A program made the position numbers and the translations under genes. Positions 21,843-34,143 of a DNA stretch of 64,000 bases are shown here, piece by piece (position 1 is the stretch's first letter; each line of letters starts with the position of its first letter). The stretch comes from Lepus europaeus. Its lineage: Eukaryota > Chordata > Mammalia > Lagomorpha > Leporidae. Under the pieces are notes generated by a model. It saw nothing but the letters and a program-made list of their open reading frames with translations. It searched no databases and was not told where the DNA came from. The DNA lies in contig NC_084838.1 of NCBI RefSeq assembly GCF_033115175.1, positions 66,928,468 to 66,992,467 of the forward strand, read 5' to 3'.

Positions 21843-23259
21843 ATACCAGGAATGTTTTCTGATGGTAACCTGGCTTCTCCTCCTCATAGCACTCATTAGC
21901 TTTGCAATAAGTCCTCATAACCAGGTGTTTGGCTCTGGCCTCCCATCCACCTCTGTGCAGAGACCCTGGCAGCTTGGCTGATATCAACACATAGTTGAGC
22001 TCATACCATCACTACTGCCCCATCAGCAGACACTTCTCTTATTCTGGGTGGTACAGGATATCATATGGCCTCAGTCTTCCCATCTGTGTGATGGGGCTTC
22101 GCATAAAACTGTTTAGGAATCTCCCATGAGGATCCTGGGACTAGGAGGGCACAAGGAGGCCTGTAGGAGCACCAGCTTAGTACCAGCACAGCCCTGGAAC
22201 CCTCCCCAGACCCCATCCTGGTAATTCAGGAAAGCTGGTATCAGTTTTGGCACTGCTGTTGCTTCTTGGGTAACCTGGATGTTAGCCAACTTTCTCTCCC
22301 CAGCCTGAAGAGAATCTGTGAAAAGCCCACTTTGTCCTTCTCCACCAAGACCTGATGGGAGTAGGATCTGATACCAAAGCTTTGTCCATCCCAGGAGCCT
22401 CTGGGTTCAAGCCCCACCCCAATATCCAGAAATGTCCCTTTCTTGTCACTCTGTTAAAGAGTGCTATATATTCCCAGCCAACTTACTCTCCCAAGTCTTT
22501 GGCTAGGAAACAAAATACAAGCTTTCTTAAACCACTTGCTGGTTTAAGGAAGAGCTTAAGGGTTGAAAGTGAATTCTGTAATTATTTAATTGTATAGAAT
22601 CATAATGTCTTGTGGAAAAAATGTTTAATAAATGTAAACTTCTAAAATGTAGTGCAACATTTTTGTAATCCTGGCTTAGAGCTCCTCACTTTTTGTATTA
22701 TGTCTCCATATCCTCAAAAAAGTAGAAGTAGCCCAACCTCTCTCAGTCCCATGGGTAGTGGGGACTAGCCCAGGGAGACCTCACGGAAAAGAAGGACAAC
22801 AGGGAATCTCCAAGCTTCATTGGCCAATTATACAATTTAATTCATAAGACACACACTGAAACAGCAGAGAACCAACTAGGTCCAAAGAATGTCTGGAAAT
22901 TATGAAGTGCCTTTAAGGGTTTGGTAACTCACACTGGATTCTGGCATCATTTTGGCAAAATGAATAAGAAGGAACCACATTGAGTTTTCTCATGCCAGTA
23001 ATGAGCGTAATGGAAATTGACTTCTTTCCATTACAGCTGTAGCTGCAGGAGGATATTTTGCTGCCAACAAAAAACTCCACTATGGTTTAGAGTTGAAATA
23101 CTGGTCAGATCTAAGGGCAGAATCAGCATTTGGTGCAGACTACACGTGTCAAATTGCCAATCCTGTGCCTTAAGTCAGAAACACCTATTTTGAGATTGCT
23201 TATCCCCTTCTAACCGTTTGCCTAATGAACTATCCATCACCACTCATTGGTAATATTAA
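21843..23259. other. Low-repeat region with a homeodomain-type palindrome
   Basis: No mobile element recognised over 1.4 kb. From 22800 to 23240 the composition is even and the sequence has clustered AT-core motifs plus the perfect inverted repeat listed next. A tail-like 'aataaatgtaaac' at 22628 is not tied to a gene. Confidence 0.4.
23007..23034. promoter_or_regulatory. Perfect inverted repeat, 10-bp arms with TAAT cores
   Basis: GTAATGGAAA (23007-23016), an 8-nt spacer and its exact reverse complement TTTCCATTAC (23025-23034), followed at once by CAGCTG, an E-box. Facing TAAT/ATTA cores are typical of homeodomain dimer sites. Binding is inferred from motif only. Confidence 0.4.
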
Positions 23260-23470
23260 CAATTACCCTCTGTACATTTCATTGTAAAGCATTTTTCCTT
23301 TTACATTATCTTCTTTAATCCCTACAGCCATTCAGTGAGCTAGCAATTATTATCTCCTTTTTACCTAGGCAGAAATCAAATTTAGAGATGTGACTTGGGT
23401 GACTTGCCCCAAGAAACACATATAAGCTGGGAAAATGAGAACTGAGCCTATTAAAACCCAGCATCGGCTG
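23260..23470 (-). mobile_element. MIR SINE, inverted
   Basis: The MIR reverse complement is visible in 'ttacattatcttctttaatccctacagccattcagtgagctagcaattattatctcc' and 'gggtgacttgccccaagaaacaca'. It follows the low-repeat block. Confidence 0.65.
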
Positions 23471-26179
23471 GAGTTGAGTAAGATACCATTGGAGCCCAGA
23501 GGGAACTTATTTTGTAGCTGGAAAGATGAGGAAAGCAGATAGGAACATCGAGCAGGCTGTTAAGATGTGCTGAAGGAGGGCTCCATATGGAGAGTGTAAT
23601 GCAGATGACAGAAAGAAAAGTCCATCACTTTTGAGGGGGTCCAGACTGTTCATTTAGTTCTTTCCAAGGCGGATGTGACGTAAGTAATATTTTAGATATC
23701 TTTTAGTGTTTACGTATTCAGTTTTGTTATTCTCTCAGCATCTGGGTGATATCACATGGTCCCCCTGTACGGTCTTTGCCCAAGGGCAGAAAACAGATAG
23801 GTTCAACTTTCCATTTCAGATCATCTATATAAATACACTGACCTAAGGTAAGTCTTATCTCATATGATAATTAAATTCAGATATTCTCTTCAGTGATTGA
23901 CATGAGGGGGAACTGAGGGAAACCATACTAACTTAATATCTTAAAGGAGAATCAAAAATAGCCACGAAGCAAATACCATAGAAACACAGGGATTCAGAGT
24001 CCACCTTTTAGAATCTTTCCGCTTTTGAACTGGAATGATCTTTTTTTCATGTTTGCTACATACTATGGTATTTCTATTTATAGAAACTGATTTCTTGATA
24101 AATTAGAGGAACCTTTTGGAGAATATTTTGCATGTCTACTAGTTTCAGTTCACCACCACTGAAGGTGTGAGACTTTCCTCTGCTGATTCAGCCCACACAC
24201 TATCTTTTTCTTTTGCTATTAGCTCCTCAATCCTTGGTTGTATTTTTTAAATTTTCTGTAAAATTTAGTGTCAAACTGATTATTCAAGATTGATAATAGG
24301 GTATTGAGCATCTATGAGTCCTTCACTGTAGAAAAATCTGATAAACTACACCCAAATGCCCTTGGGATATGAAAAATTGGAATTTCGGTAGCTTCCTGAA
24401 TTCAAACTGGTCACAAATGTCCCATTCTTTGCATGAAATCACCAACTCACTTCTGGAAGCATTGTTCCTTGAAAAGTGACTTTCTGAATGATTCCATACC
24501 TACTGGGAAACCAAGACCCTATCCATTATATTCTCTTCTGTTCTGAAACCATTGATTTGAAGTTTTGAGAGCACATAGAAGGTTTTAAGAATAAGACTTT
24601 ACTAGCAGTATCTATGGAATGACTATGTGATTGAAAAAATCTAAGTAAAAAACCTTCGCCAGGCGCAAAATAGTAACATCCCTGACTACACAGCTTTTGA
24701 AAGAGCTTCAACTGAGGCCTTCTAAATTTGTCTAACTTGTATGTATTTTTAAGAAAAATATTAAAAAAAGAACCTCCATTAGTTTTTTTTTTTTTTTTTA
24801 AACAGCTTAAGCTATTGTAGCTCTATTAGAACTTTGATTTCAGGATAGCATGAAAGTACTTTTAACTCTATGTAAATATTATGTATTTGTACATTGAAAA
24901 TAGCAAATTAAGGAATGATAGAAGGATGATCAAATGGTTATTACAGAAGCATATTTTTATTTGAACATTTTCAAAGGCAAATAGTAAAAGAAAAACTTTG
25001 AAATAATGTTCAACTTGAGCTAAATCAACACTCAGAGTATTCCTGTCAAGGCTCTAGTAAATCAGCTGACTCTGGGTTTTTCCAGGTACTCAGACACCTA
25101 CACTTTGAGCCCCTTTCATCCTCTGTGTCCTGAGAGTAAGGCCAACAGATGGCCTGTGACTTATTTAAAAGTCTTCTGTACTAACAAAAGCAATGCAGAA
25201 AAAATGCAGAACAATTGTACAAGCCTTAAGTGTACATTTGATTTTGTTTGCACATATTTTTGTGATTCTATTTGAATTTATTTAAGGGTAGGAGGAAGGA
25301 GGCAGGTAGGACCACCTGTAGAGTCATCCCATTCTAACAAGTGCAAGGTCAGGGAAGCCTGAGACTTTTCTTGCTGGTAGAAGGCAGTCATCCATTTCCT
25401 AGTAGTGCAAGGCTGAACAGATAGAGGGCAAGGAACAGATGAATTGGAAAAAGGGTCCAGGACAAGAAAAAGACTCCGACTCTCATCATGGAGTCAATTT
25501 CTCCTTCCATCAATATCCAACCTACTGCTTTAGTGCAGAAGTTACAGATTCAGGAATGAAGAGAATGTTTAGGTTTGAAATTTACAGTGATAATCAGTGG
25601 CTGCAGAATCAGCTATGTCTCCCTTATACACTGGAGTTACTAGGAATCAGTGTGCTACTTGGCAAGAAATCACTCAAAAAAGGTAACTGCTTTCACTCAA
25701 TCTAATGTTTTAATCTCTCTTTATTTTATGTTTTGCTGGAATCCAAAAAGGACAGAGAGAAAGATGGAAGATCTGACAGCCTGGAATTCTTCAACACATT
25801 TTACTCTCCTCTTCACTAGACACATTTGTAGATAAGAAAGATGTTCCTCTTCAAGTCAACCCTTTTTCCCATTTTTTCTACCAGAAATCAATTTTGCCAA
25901 GACATTAAATGACAGTGAAATATGGTTGCAATAAAATAATAATTGCTAAATACGCTGTCTTTAGCATTTTTAAAATATAAATATCAATTTTGTGAAGAGT
26001 TGTTTCTTATTTGCAGGCTATCGAATGAAATGTTAACGGGATCTTTTGTAATAAAAAGCAACAGGAAAGGAAATTTAAGACTAACTGCTTATAAACTTGG
26101 TATGGGAAATTTTAGACTTAGTGATGTTGCAATTCCAAACTCATGCAAAACCTCTGCATTCAATTGTTGGTGGAAGATT
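23471..26179. other. Single-copy AT-rich sequence, nothing recognised
   Basis: 2.7 kb without a repeat family I can name. Donor-like GTAAGT occurs at 23686 and 23848 but no acceptor pairs with it. Open frames of 79-88 aa near 25.4-26.2 kb have no domain. Confidence 0.5.
24783..24799. repeat. Poly(T) run (17 nt)
   Basis: An uninterrupted T run without a recognisable element body beside it. It may mark the tail of a very old or truncated minus-strand retroposon. Confidence 0.8.
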
Positions 26180-26196
26180 TAATTTGTTCTTTTTCT

Positions 26197-26538
26197 TTAT
26201 TTAAAGGATTTATTTATTTGAAAGGCAGAGAGTTACAGAGAGGCAGAGGAGAGGGGAGAGAGAGAGAGAAAGTCTTCCTTCTGCTGGTTTACTTCCCAGA
26301 CAGCTGCAGGGCTGGAGCCACCGGAGCTTGGCCAATACAAAGCCAGGAGCCTGGGGCTTCTTCTGGTTCTCCCATGTGGGTGCAGGGGCCCAAGGACTGA
26401 GTCATCTTCTACAGCTTTGCCAGGCCATAGAAGAGAGCTAGATCAGAAGTGGAGCATACAGGACTTGAACAGGTGGCCATATGGGATGCCAGCACTGCAG
26501 GTGGCAGTTTTACCTGCTATGCCACAGCACCAGCCCTG
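26197..26538 (-). mobile_element. CSINE, inverted, full length
   Basis: Complete inverted C repeat with a (GA)n expansion near 26255-26270. Duplication TAATTTGTTCTTTTTCT (26180-26196) recurs as TAATTCATTCTTTTTCT (26542-26558) with two changes. Open frames over it are artefacts. Confidence 0.95.
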
Positions 26539-26799
26539 ATCTAATTCATTCTTTTTCTGCATTATGGTAAGGCTGATAATTTCTTTTCAGCAGCATGGAA
26601 GTAGAGAGAACTCTGAAATTTCACTATTTCTTTTTCTATGGGTCCCTTTTCCTATTTGTTTCCATTTTCTTTGCTAGGAACTTCGATTATCCTAAATTCT
26701 TGAATTTTCACCACATCTTGGTCACTGGCTTTAATTAAGGGGTGGTCATTCATTACAAAACATGTTTTCATTTAGAACATGATATGCTTTATCTATTGT

Positions 26800-27075
26800 T
26801 CTTAAGATCTCATCTCAGTCTTTGTATCTTCACAAAAGCCTTTCCTAACTCCCTAATCAAGGTCAAAACCCATTCCTTCATGTATATTATGCTCCATTTT
26901 TTTTTTTCATGTCGCTTTTCACAGTTCTAGCTTTACACTGATTTGTTTGATGACAGACTTCCAAACAAGTCCTATGCTCAAAATGTAGATGCATCTTTTT
27001 TGTTCTCCACTGTACCCCTGGTGTCCAACACACAGTTGGTGCTCAACTCATATCTTTTTAGTGAACAAATAAACC
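26800..27075 (+). mobile_element. LINE L2, 3' end
   Basis: It shows the L2 3' UTR order: 'aaagcctttcctaactccctaatcaag', a T-rich stretch, 'gttctccactgtacccctggtgtccaacacacagttggtgctcaac' and an 'aacaaataaa' end. This is a separate copy from the L2 just downstream, because the latter starts with more 5' L2 sequence. Confidence 0.7.
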
Positions 27076-27179
27076 AGGACAGTCTTTCCATGCATTGCAT
27101 TAGCTGTTGAAATAGCACCCTAAGCACAATAAGTCCAAAATTCAGCTCTCAACTTTTCTAAGCAGGTTTTTCCTTTAGT

Positions 27180-27695
27180 CTTCTCCATTTTGATAAATGA
27201 AGATTTAACCTCTACTGTCCCTTAGACCCAAATCTTTGGTGTCATCTTTGACTTCTCACTTTCTCTCACACTGTATGTCCATTTCGACAGCAAAGACAGT
27301 TGAATCTACCTTCAAATTTCTACTCAGAATTAAACCTCATCATCCTATGGCCGCCAATAATCTTCTAGTTTAATCCACTCTTCTGTTTGGCTGAATTAGA
27401 AAAATGGTCTCCTAATTGATTTTCTTTCTTTTACTCTTACCTCACTATATTCATTTTTCACATAGTATTCTTCTGTAAACACAAATCAAGCCGTGTTACT
27501 ACTCTCTCAACTTTCCAATGATAATTCATCTCAATCATGGTAAAAATTTCTATGATGGCTTACAAAGCCCTATTCAGTCTGCTTCATACCAATAGGGGCT
27601 TTGCTTTGTTTTCTGCTTTCAACTGTAGTGCACAGAAAAGTCAATGGCGCAAAGTATATACTCAATAAATATCTGATCAATGAATTTGTGCATCT
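27180..27695 (+). mobile_element. LINE L2, longer 3' segment
   Basis: The L2 order is clear: 'tttggtgtcatctttgacttctcac', 'cgacagcaaagacagttgaatctacc', 'ggtctcctaattgatttt', 'aaacacaaatcaagccgtgttact', 'ggcttacaaagccctattcag', then 'ggcgcaaagtatatactcaataaatatctgatcaatgaa'. Internal deletion separates the ORF2-derived part from the tail. The 66-aa frame at 27601 is not meaningful. Confidence 0.7.
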
Positions 27696-28989
27696 ACTAA
27701 TCAAAGCCTATTTTAAAAAGTATTCTCTGACTTTCAAAGCAAAAAGACCCCTTTTAATGGATTTTAGTGGTTACAATTACCCTTTAGTTAACTCACACTA
27801 AGAGTGTTCAATACATAGCTTGACATTATGAACCTTTGTTCCAATTCCTGCTACTGAAAAACATATATAACAATGCTTGTTTTGTGAAGTCAGTTTTGAT
27901 TTATTAGGAAAATAATTATTGCAATCAATATTATTAGCTCAAAGAATCATTCAACGATACACTATATCGCCAGGCTGACTATTGTGGTTGACTGAAATTA
28001 GAATTATAAAGAAAAAGCTTCACTTGATAATTGAGTCTGCTTTTATGCACTAGTACAACTGCTCAGCTTGGTGGTGATTTTGTGACATTTTTCAATCAAT
28101 GGAATTCGTAATTCTTGAATATTGTTGGTGAGTATTTTCATTTGCATTTTGGCAACTGGAAGAATCAATAATTTCAAACTAAATCATAAATTTCATTAAC
28201 ATTTGCTTCTTTAACCTTGTGGTAAAAGATCTATGATTGAATATATAAAATATTTAAGAGAAACTAGGGTCTTGAGAGTGTGATCACAATAAATGCATGA
28301 AAGCAATTATAGGGTTTTAGTTTCCAGTATAGTCTTACATAACAAAAGTACAGTGAACATACTAAATTGAGAGAAGAGTGGCTGCATTTTTGCCTAATCA
28401 AAATTAAAAGTAGTGGCTAATGTACAATGAATTTTCACTTATCTTTGATCCTAAGATGACTTCTTGAGATGATGATGACAATAAAATGAAATTAGGATGA
28501 TGAAAGGGGTAGCAGAAGGTGGTGATTAAAAAGTGTTTATTAAAAGTTAGCTTTCTGAAATGTTCATCCTTTCTCAAATCCACTAATTTCTATTCTTCCA
28601 AGCTTATCTAAGGGTGTCTCAGAAAATTTAGCTTATTCCTGTGGCTGAAGAAAATTTATAATTTTGTTAATTGTATCTCACTTATTCAACAAATCCTTGT
28701 TGAGCACTAATTTGTGTCACACTATGCTCTGAATAGTTGGATGCTACTGCTTATGCTTTGCTATGGAGCTGTTCCATGTCATTCAGAACATGTGTGGTGG
28801 GAAGATTTGTCTCATAAAGAGACTTACTAAGAATTTTTTCAAGTTGGATAAAGAACATTCATAGTTAACAACTAATTATCCTAAAGTCACCTTTTTATTG
28901 TCTCTAGAAACTGGGAGACAGAAGGAAGGAATTTGATGATAATCTTTGCTTTAACTATATTTCACTACTATTTAATAAAATAAAAATAT
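27696..28989. other. Mostly single-copy; octamer motif and a MIR/L2-like scrap
   Basis: An ATTTGCAT octamer (POU-type) is at 28140-28147 in a stretch without recognised repeats (27900-28250). At 28675-28740 'cttattcaacaaatccttgttgagcactaatttgtg' looks like an inverted MIR end. Nothing else is recognised. Confidence 0.45.
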
Positions 28990-29268
28990 TGCAGTGATGG
29001 TTCAAGTTCCTGCTATCCCATTTATGATTAGCTTCCTGATGATGCATCTTGGAAACAATAGATGATGGCTCAAGTACTTGGGCTCCTGGAAGACCCACAT
29101 GGGAGACCTGAATGGAGTTCCTAGCTCCTGGCTTTGGCTTGGCCCAGCTCTGACCATTCTGGCATTTGTAGAGTGAACCAAAGGATGGAAGACCACTCCC
29201 TGTGTCTCTATCTCCCTCTGGATTCTGCCTTTCAGGTATATGAATATAATAAATTAATAAACATTTAA
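28990..29268 (+). mobile_element. CSINE, 5' part degraded
   Basis: The recognisable body begins with 'ggttcaagttcctgctatccc' and continues through 'gatggctcaagtacttgggctcctgg', 'tggcccagctctgaccattc' and an A/T-rich tail. The usual 5' head is missing. The 113-aa minus-strand frame across it is an artefact. Confidence 0.85.
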
Positions 29269-29663
29269 AATGTCCTTGAAAGAAATCAGGATGCATTGAA
29301 AAATCACATCATTATTTATGTGAAACCTTTTGTAGGTCATCTTACAGACTGATTTCTTTTATTATTTTTGATTTTCTATGTACAAAGCCAATCTAAGATT
29401 GGCATTAAAGAGCGATAAAACATAAACAAAAGAAAAAAAACCCAAAATAATAAATTGTTTTTCTGTATTAAGTGTTTTTTGCCAGGTAGACATGGGAATT
29501 GTGACACAATAGATCTATAGAGTTAGGTGCTGCCATTTACCCCCAAATCCAAGACAAGAAAATAAATACAAAGCCTTTCTTGCTTTTTCACTTTTTTTGG
29601 TGAGAGTGGTTGTGTTAGGAAATTCAAAGAGACGATACTCATTCAAGGGGAGGTAGTTACTCC

Positions 29664-29710
29664 AAAGAACAAAAAACAAACAAACAAAAAAAAAAAACAA
29701 AACAAAAAAC
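29664..29710. repeat. A-rich (CAAA)n low-complexity run
   Basis: Interrupted CAAA/CAAAA units around a 12-nt A run. No retroposon body lies upstream, so it may be a stand-alone low-complexity tract. Confidence 0.85.
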
Positions 29711-31409
29711 AGTAGAAGTATTCAATCAAGAATTACAACTATTTAGAGAAAGAAACTTTATGAACTCTCTGAAAACTAGGGCTCATAGAAACATACCACA
29801 TCCATATTCAACATTCAGATAACCACATCAGATCCTCAGGCATCCTTTAAAGACCCATATGTTTGCTACAATTGCACTAAAGTAAGATAAATTTCCAAGG
29901 CCTGAGACTGTTTCATTTCTTTTATCCAAGGAAAGAAACTGCTCTTGTAATAAGACCCTCTTCTGAAATCCCCTTGCAACCAAGAGTGGCCTGGAGCCCA
30001 TGTTGCTCACTCATAGCAAATACCTTACACATGAGTGGAAGTTATTGCACTTAGAAGACTGATTATAAAATAATAAAAATCACTTATCCTTAAAGAGGAT
30101 TAAAAATACCTGCGAAGCAGAGAACTCAAAACAGCTAAAATTCTGTACATTTGCATGCAATAACAGTTAACAGAAATACAAATTATCAGAAAACCATCAC
30201 TGAGCAACCTAGGAATTCCACTGTCAGCCACAGTGTTGCAGTGCGATCCTTATATTGCATGTCACCCTGTCTAGTCTATGCTTGTCCAAGGCCATCACCA
30301 AGGAGTAAGCAACTCCCCGGGAGAATGTTAGTTGTTTTCTTTCAGAAAAATACAATCATGATGCATGATTATGTGTCACACTTCATGTGTTGCATTTTCT
30401 TCCTACCGCCACATACATGGCATAATGAACTTGAATTATTCTTCAAATGATGTAGCTCAGCAAACAACCCTTTGTGCAATATTCTCCTCACCAACTCTTC
30501 AACTAAGTGAATGAAGTGAAACAACACTGGGAAACTTAAAAGTAAAATCATTAATTTAGGAACTTGAAGGAAGGGGGGTTGAAAAATGGAGGTCAGTTCC
30601 AACTCATTTTCTCGGTCATAGCCAAGGTAATTTTAGCTAAACATTAAGAAAATTCAAGTGTAAAATGACTTTGCTGTTGGGCTGCTGAGCAGTCATGATT
30701 CCTTGTGTTCTGTGTGTCTGTGGGATTTAACTTGAAGGCATTTGTTGGTTCATTGAAGGAGGAAGGCAGAATGGGAAGTGGGGCACTTGGAAAAAATGCA
30801 GAGACCCTCTGTGGGACATAGTGCTGTTTTTTCTTCAGTCCTCCTGGGTCCATTGTGGAGTTTTCCTTTTATGTGAGCATTTGCCTGAGGGAGAAAGGGC
30901 TTGGCCAAAGCCAAAGTTGTCGTCTTCATTAAGGAGCATACCAGCCCCAATTAGCCAAGGACCACGCATCACCTTAAATGTACAGAAGAGAACAGGACAC
31001 TGCCCTAGGGATCCAAAGTCTGCTGGTTTCCTATTGCTTCTCTTTCTTAGAGTACAAGGAAGATGTGACCATTCCATTTTGGAGTAACTGAAGTGTTCAG
31101 GGCCTTAGCCTACCTTTTCAAGGCCTAACTAGCAAAAGTGTTACTTCTGCTATTAATGAGGAGGCAGGAGTTGGCCCAGTCGACATGTGTGCCTTTTATG
31201 CCCATGGCTTCACCCAAGTCTCCTGGCTGCCAGCCACAGGACATAGTTCACCATGAGTTAAGTGTGAGTCTTTTTACAGGTTGGCTGAAAAGCAAGCGTG
31301 TGCTGTGTTTCCTGGCTTCTGAAATTTCTCCTAGTACATATTTAAGTTTCCATGATTTATTCTCCATATGCTCCATGTGGTTAACCACTGTTTTATTTTT
31401 TCTTAATAG

Positions 31410-31622
31410 GAGCAAAGAGAGACTCATCATGACCTTTCTTTAGGCTCATCACTCTCTCACTCAGACCTATAATTTATTATGAACATCCTCTGTGGGGAGG
31501 GATGGCTCAGCTATTTGGTAATAGGATCTGGAGCTTTCACGCACTGTGAGCTATGCCAGATGACAGTCTGGTAAGTCAGTGAGGGAAGTGAGAATGTCCT
31601 CTTTCTGGATCCACTACATCAG
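31410..31622 (+). other. Candidate non-coding exon by splice-site consensus
   Basis: Acceptor 'tgttttattttttcttaatag' ends at 31409 with a long pyrimidine tract. Two donors follow: CTG|GTAAGT at 31570|31571 and CAG|GTAAGT at 31622|31623. All three frames contain stops, so an internal coding exon is excluded; a long non-coding RNA exon is possible. Such pairs also arise by chance in 64 kb. Confidence 0.15.
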
Positions 31623-31764
31623 GTAAGTTCCAACCTAGGTCAAGAAGGGGCCAGGTTTCCTTCCTTGCATTCCTCAGTACAGTCTGCGAGGCTTCATCAA
31701 AAGGGCATCGATATCTGATCCAGTAAACTTGCATTTGATTTTAAGTCTACGACTCTACTGCCTT

Positions 31765-31979
31765 GTTGTTCAATCAAAGTCTCCCCCTGAAGACATTTGG
31801 CAAAGTCCACAGACATTTATGATTGTCATGACTGAGAAGGTGCTACAGGGAAGAAACCACGTGCAGTATTAAACATTCTACAACCCACAACACACAGGAG
31901 AGCCCTTCCCACCTTCTCCTCTTGCAACAAAGATTTATCCAGCTGGGAATATTAGTAGTGCTGAGGTTGAGAACTCCCA
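31765..31979 (+). mobile_element. MER20 DNA transposon (hAT-Charlie, non-autonomous)
   Basis: Nearly full-length MER20: 'ctccccctgaagacatttggcaaagtccacagacatttatgattgtcatgactgagaaggtgctac', 'aaacattctacaacc', 'acacacaggagagccc', 'caacaaagatttatccagctg' and the end 'gtgctgaggttgagaac'. MER20 copies are known to serve as hormone-responsive enhancers in placental endometrium; that role here is not implied by sequence alone. Confidence 0.85.
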
Positions 31980-32323
31980 CTTTACTAGTTGATATTAAGA
32001 AATTTCCTTAATCTCTTGTGAGATGACAAATAACTGTTGGTCATATAGTGTTGTGACAAAAGTAAAGTGAAAAAAATAATGACTAAAAGTGTCTGTACTA
32101 GGTATAGTGCCAAGACAATCCCTTTCTCTTTGGAGATTTATTACCTATGGGCTGCTACATATTTTCCCTTTGGCCTCACCTTCTGCTCCCCAACTCATGC
32201 CTTTTCAATGTAGCTTAGGCTGTATGATATGTTATTCTAATTTATTTAAAGCTAACAAACAACTGCAAAATCTCAGGGCCCTGTACCAAGTAGTGCTGCT
32301 TATCACTTAACTTTTTAGTTCTT
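31980..32323. other. Single-copy spacer, nothing recognised
   Basis: 340 bp between MER20 and the inverted L1 end. An open frame of 73 aa at 32089-32310 lacks any motif. Confidence 0.5.
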
Positions 32324-32510
32324 CTAAAAAAACTTTTATTAACATAAAGAGGACACATTTCATGTATTTCATAGGTACAATTCTAAGACAAAAAACAATA
32401 TTTCCTTCCCTCTGACTCCCTCCTTCAATTCCCCTCTTCCTTCTCTTCTTCTGTTGTTTTTTAATTTTTGCAAAAATATAACTTTAATACATTCTATAAT
32501 CAGAGGCTTA
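32324..32510 (-). mobile_element. Older lagomorph L1 3' end, inverted
   Basis: Reverse complement gives 'aaatacatgaaatgtgtcctc' followed by 'taataaaagttttttt', matching the ending at about 11100. A pyrimidine-rich block (32402-32460) is the complement of the purine-rich L1 3' UTR. The CSINE at 32524 lies just beyond its upstream side. Confidence 0.6.
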
Positions 32511-32523
32511 ACGTCACTTTTGT

Positions 32524-32797
32524 TGTTTTAAGGATTATTTATTGGAAAGGCAGAGAGTCAGAGATAGAAGTGAGAGAAAGAGCTAGGCCAGGTGGAAGCC
32601 AGGCATCAGGAACCTTATCTGGGTCTCTCATGTGGTTGGCAGGGGCCCAGGCAATTGGACCATCTTCTGCTGCCTTTCCTCACAGATTACCAGGGAGCTG
32701 TATCTGAAGTAATCGGGACTGTATCTCACACTCTGATATGGGATGCTGGTGTCACAAGTGCTAGCTTAAGCATCTATACCACAAAGCCAGCCCCCTT
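32524..32797 (-). mobile_element. CSINE, inverted, older
   Basis: Tail complement 'ttttaaggattatttattgg' at left and head complement 'accacaaagccagccccctt' at right. A segment of the CT-rich/box region near 32580 is deleted ('gagagaaagagctaggccagg'). The 79- and 88-aa frames are artefacts. Confidence 0.9.
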
Positions 32798-33714
32798 CTT
32801 GTCATTTCTGTCATGTCTATCAGTGTTGACTCCTGCTCTTCAGTCAGGCCCACATTGATGGAGCAGCCCTGGTCTTGGACACTGTGATGTTGGATGAAAA
32901 CAGACAGAGAAAAACCATTTATTGGCCTTTAAAACTTCTAAACAGATGTGTTCGACATCAGTGTTTTATATGGGTGTGGGAAGGATTCCCTCTCTAGGGT
33001 TATAGAGATGGCTGAACACATGGAAGCTGCCACTGGACAGAGCAGATTGACTGCAGTTCCTGAGCCACATATGCTCACACCTTGGGGGAGAATGGCACTG
33101 TGTGTGATGGAGGACCAGGAGGGTTTGCATTCATGAACAGTGCAGACAAGCAGGGGCTGTGGGAGTCACACATTGTAGTGTCAAGTGAATGAGATGCCCC
33201 CGGGTTCACACAGGAGCACAGAATTGACTTGTTTGAATAATTTCACAAACTGGCTTGGGATTAAAAATCACTTTTCAGGGAGAAGCAGAGCTGTCCCTGT
33301 TCCCTTTGATAAGGAGGATTGCTTGGCTAAGGGACCTTATCTTGGGGAGCAGAGTGAGGAGGAGAGCTTGGGATCAGGCCTTTTGAAGCTCTACTGATTT
33401 TTCCTGATGTCAACATAGTACAAAAATTGAGCCTTAATTTTGGGCCCTAATCCCCAATTGCTTCTGCCCACATTTCTATGGTCCACATAAGTCACATGGA
33501 AAACTGAATTCACTGACAGAAAATAACAGAAAGATCATTTATCATTTTGAGCCAAGTGGCTGCCAAACTTCCATTTCTGCTCATGGACACTTTTGTCCAA
33601 TGCAATCTTATCTGAACATCATCATTTACAATAACAGTAATGGTATCAGTAGAATCAGATCTGATGCACTTGAAATAGGATAATTCTACAACCGTCCCAT
33701 GTCTCCCCGTGTAC
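32798..33714. other. Single-copy sequence, nothing recognised
   Basis: About 900 bp, slightly GC-richer than average between 32950 and 33400. Consecutive open frames at 32948-33136 and 33185-33397 (62 and 70 aa) are in different phases with no motif. Confidence 0.5.
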
Positions 33715-33835
33715 TGAAATTACTGACTGCATGTTTCACAAATGAGAACCCTGAAGCCCAAGTAGGAAGGTGTGACTCAACCAACTACTCTGTAGAATTC
33801 AAATCTTCTGGGGGTGAACATGTATTCTAAACCAC
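33715..33835 (-). mobile_element. Possible MIR fragment, inverted
   Basis: 'cacaaatgagaaccctgaagcccaagtaggaaggtgtgactcaa' followed by 'gaattcaaatct' matches the MIR reverse complement ('acaaatgaggaaactgaggcccagagaggttaagtgacttgcc'). Confidence 0.5.
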
Positions 33836-34143
33836 AAATAACAAATCCCAAGGTAAAAAGATTAAAAAATTAAGAGGCCCAAAATTCTGAAAATAGATAT
33901 ACATGGCAGAGAAAGGAGCAAAGCAGGAAAGGTGGAAGTAGCAGAATCGGAAAGGTGGGAAGAACTATAGAGATGCAATGAAAAAAGTAGAGCACCAGCT
34001 AGCGGCAGCAAGGCCCGTCCAAATGTGCGCTGTTCTGAGGACACCCAAATCTCTTTGTCCAGTCATAGCCCCGAGCTTCAGGTTTGTGAATCTAGCTGTC
34101 CTCTTGATATTTTTTTTTTTGAAATCTGACAGGCATATTACTC

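Larger units (their letters stand above)
29269..31764. other. Single-copy sequence, nothing recognised except A-rich run
   Basis: 2.5 kb with no nameable repeat. Open frames of 60-101 aa on both strands (30151-31443) overlap each other and have no domain. The splice-flanked segment at 31410-31622 is listed separately. Confidence 0.5.

Noticed and set aside
23686..23853. Two GTAAGT donor-like sites
   Set aside because: No acceptor of reasonable strength is at exon distance; such hexamers are expected by chance every few kilobases.
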